A DNA stretch of 42,122 nt, from positions 1-42,122 of the forward strand of contig JAJFIJ010000365.1 in the NCBI GenBank assembly GCA_021775105.1, in the 5' to 3' direction. The notes beneath the pieces are model-generated. The model saw only the letters and a program-made list of their open reading frames with translations. It had not been told where the DNA came from and ran no database searches. Positions 42,116 through 42,122 of the stretch are shown piece after piece. Position numbers and translations under genes: made by a program. The DNA is from Rhodospirillales bacterium. Its GTDB lineage: Bacteria; Pseudomonadota; Alphaproteobacteria; Rhodospirillales; Casp-alpha2. Within the stretch, counting starts at the first letter, position 1. Each line of letters starts with the position of its first letter.

Positions 42116-42122
42116 ATGATTA
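42116..42122 (+). CDS. Start of a gene truncated by the window edge
   Basis: ATG at 42116 is preceded by GGAGG (42104-42108) at seven bases. Only two codons (Met-Ile) fit before the edge, so nothing can be said about the product. Confidence 0.45.

Noticed and set aside
41912-42122. tRNA gene or phage attachment site at the right edge
   Set aside because: No cloverleaf or T-loop GTTCRA pattern was found; only an 8-bp inverted repeat and a gene start are visible.

Overview
The window looks like a chromosomal segment of an alphaproteobacterium, most likely a Rhodospirillales-type lineage. The clues are the parB, holA-lptE-leuS, ftsK/lolA/xth and rsmB-heparinase gene neighbourhoods, a DUF1674 (SDHAF4-like) protein ending in the typical 'GRCIDF', and a DUF3576 lipoprotein. 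Genus cannot be fixed from the sequence alone. There are no rRNA or tRNA genes, CRISPR arrays or transposases that I can see.

Region 1 (1-10803) is mostly housekeeping. It holds the 3' end of parB, an orphan low-GC membrane-protein gene, and the minus-strand set leuS-lptE-holA (DNA polymerase III delta, LPS assembly lipoprotein, leucyl-tRNA synthetase). These are followed by a DUF3576 lipoprotein, a ThiE/TenI-like protein, yggS, a signal-less L,D-transpeptidase, a conserved unknown protein, and ribA.

Region 2 (10984-20771) holds an OmpR-type response regulator, a TPR O-GlcNAc-transferase-like gene, xth, lolA, a DUF411 gene, ftsK, a TPR protein and the DUF1674 gene. The TPR/OGT gene sits exactly inside a duplicated response-regulator/xth junction. 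The 3' tail of a second xth follows the intact regulator, and the 3' tail of a second regulator precedes the intact xth. A run of four perfect hairpins between lolA and xth looks like an unannotated small RNA.

Region 3 (20943-42122) starts with rsmB and a heparinase II/III family gene and then becomes a large glycan locus. A minus-strand nucleotide-sugar dehydrogenase is followed by a plus-strand O-antigen ligase/polymerase-like gene and a DegT-like gene. A regulatory module comes next: three GTTCA-N5-TGAAC palindromes, a winged-helix/Rossmann regulator, an RfaH/NusG-like antiterminator, and a leader with a 26-bp imperfect palindrome abutting an 11/12 match to the E. coli ops element. A long co-directional operon follows: SDR, LegC-type aminotransferase, NeuC, NeuB, carbamoyltransferase, PtmE, PtmF, PtmA, CMP-sugar synthetase, a 58-aa small protein, a DUF115 (Maf-like) candidate glycosyltransferase, and a B12-type radical SAM protein.

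Together the operon most likely makes, decorates and transfers a legionaminic-acid-like nonulosonic acid by the GDP-sugar route. Canonical LegB (4,6-dehydratase) and LegH (N-acetyltransferase) genes are not visible in the window. The regulator and antiterminator at its head probably control it through the operator array and the ops-like leader.
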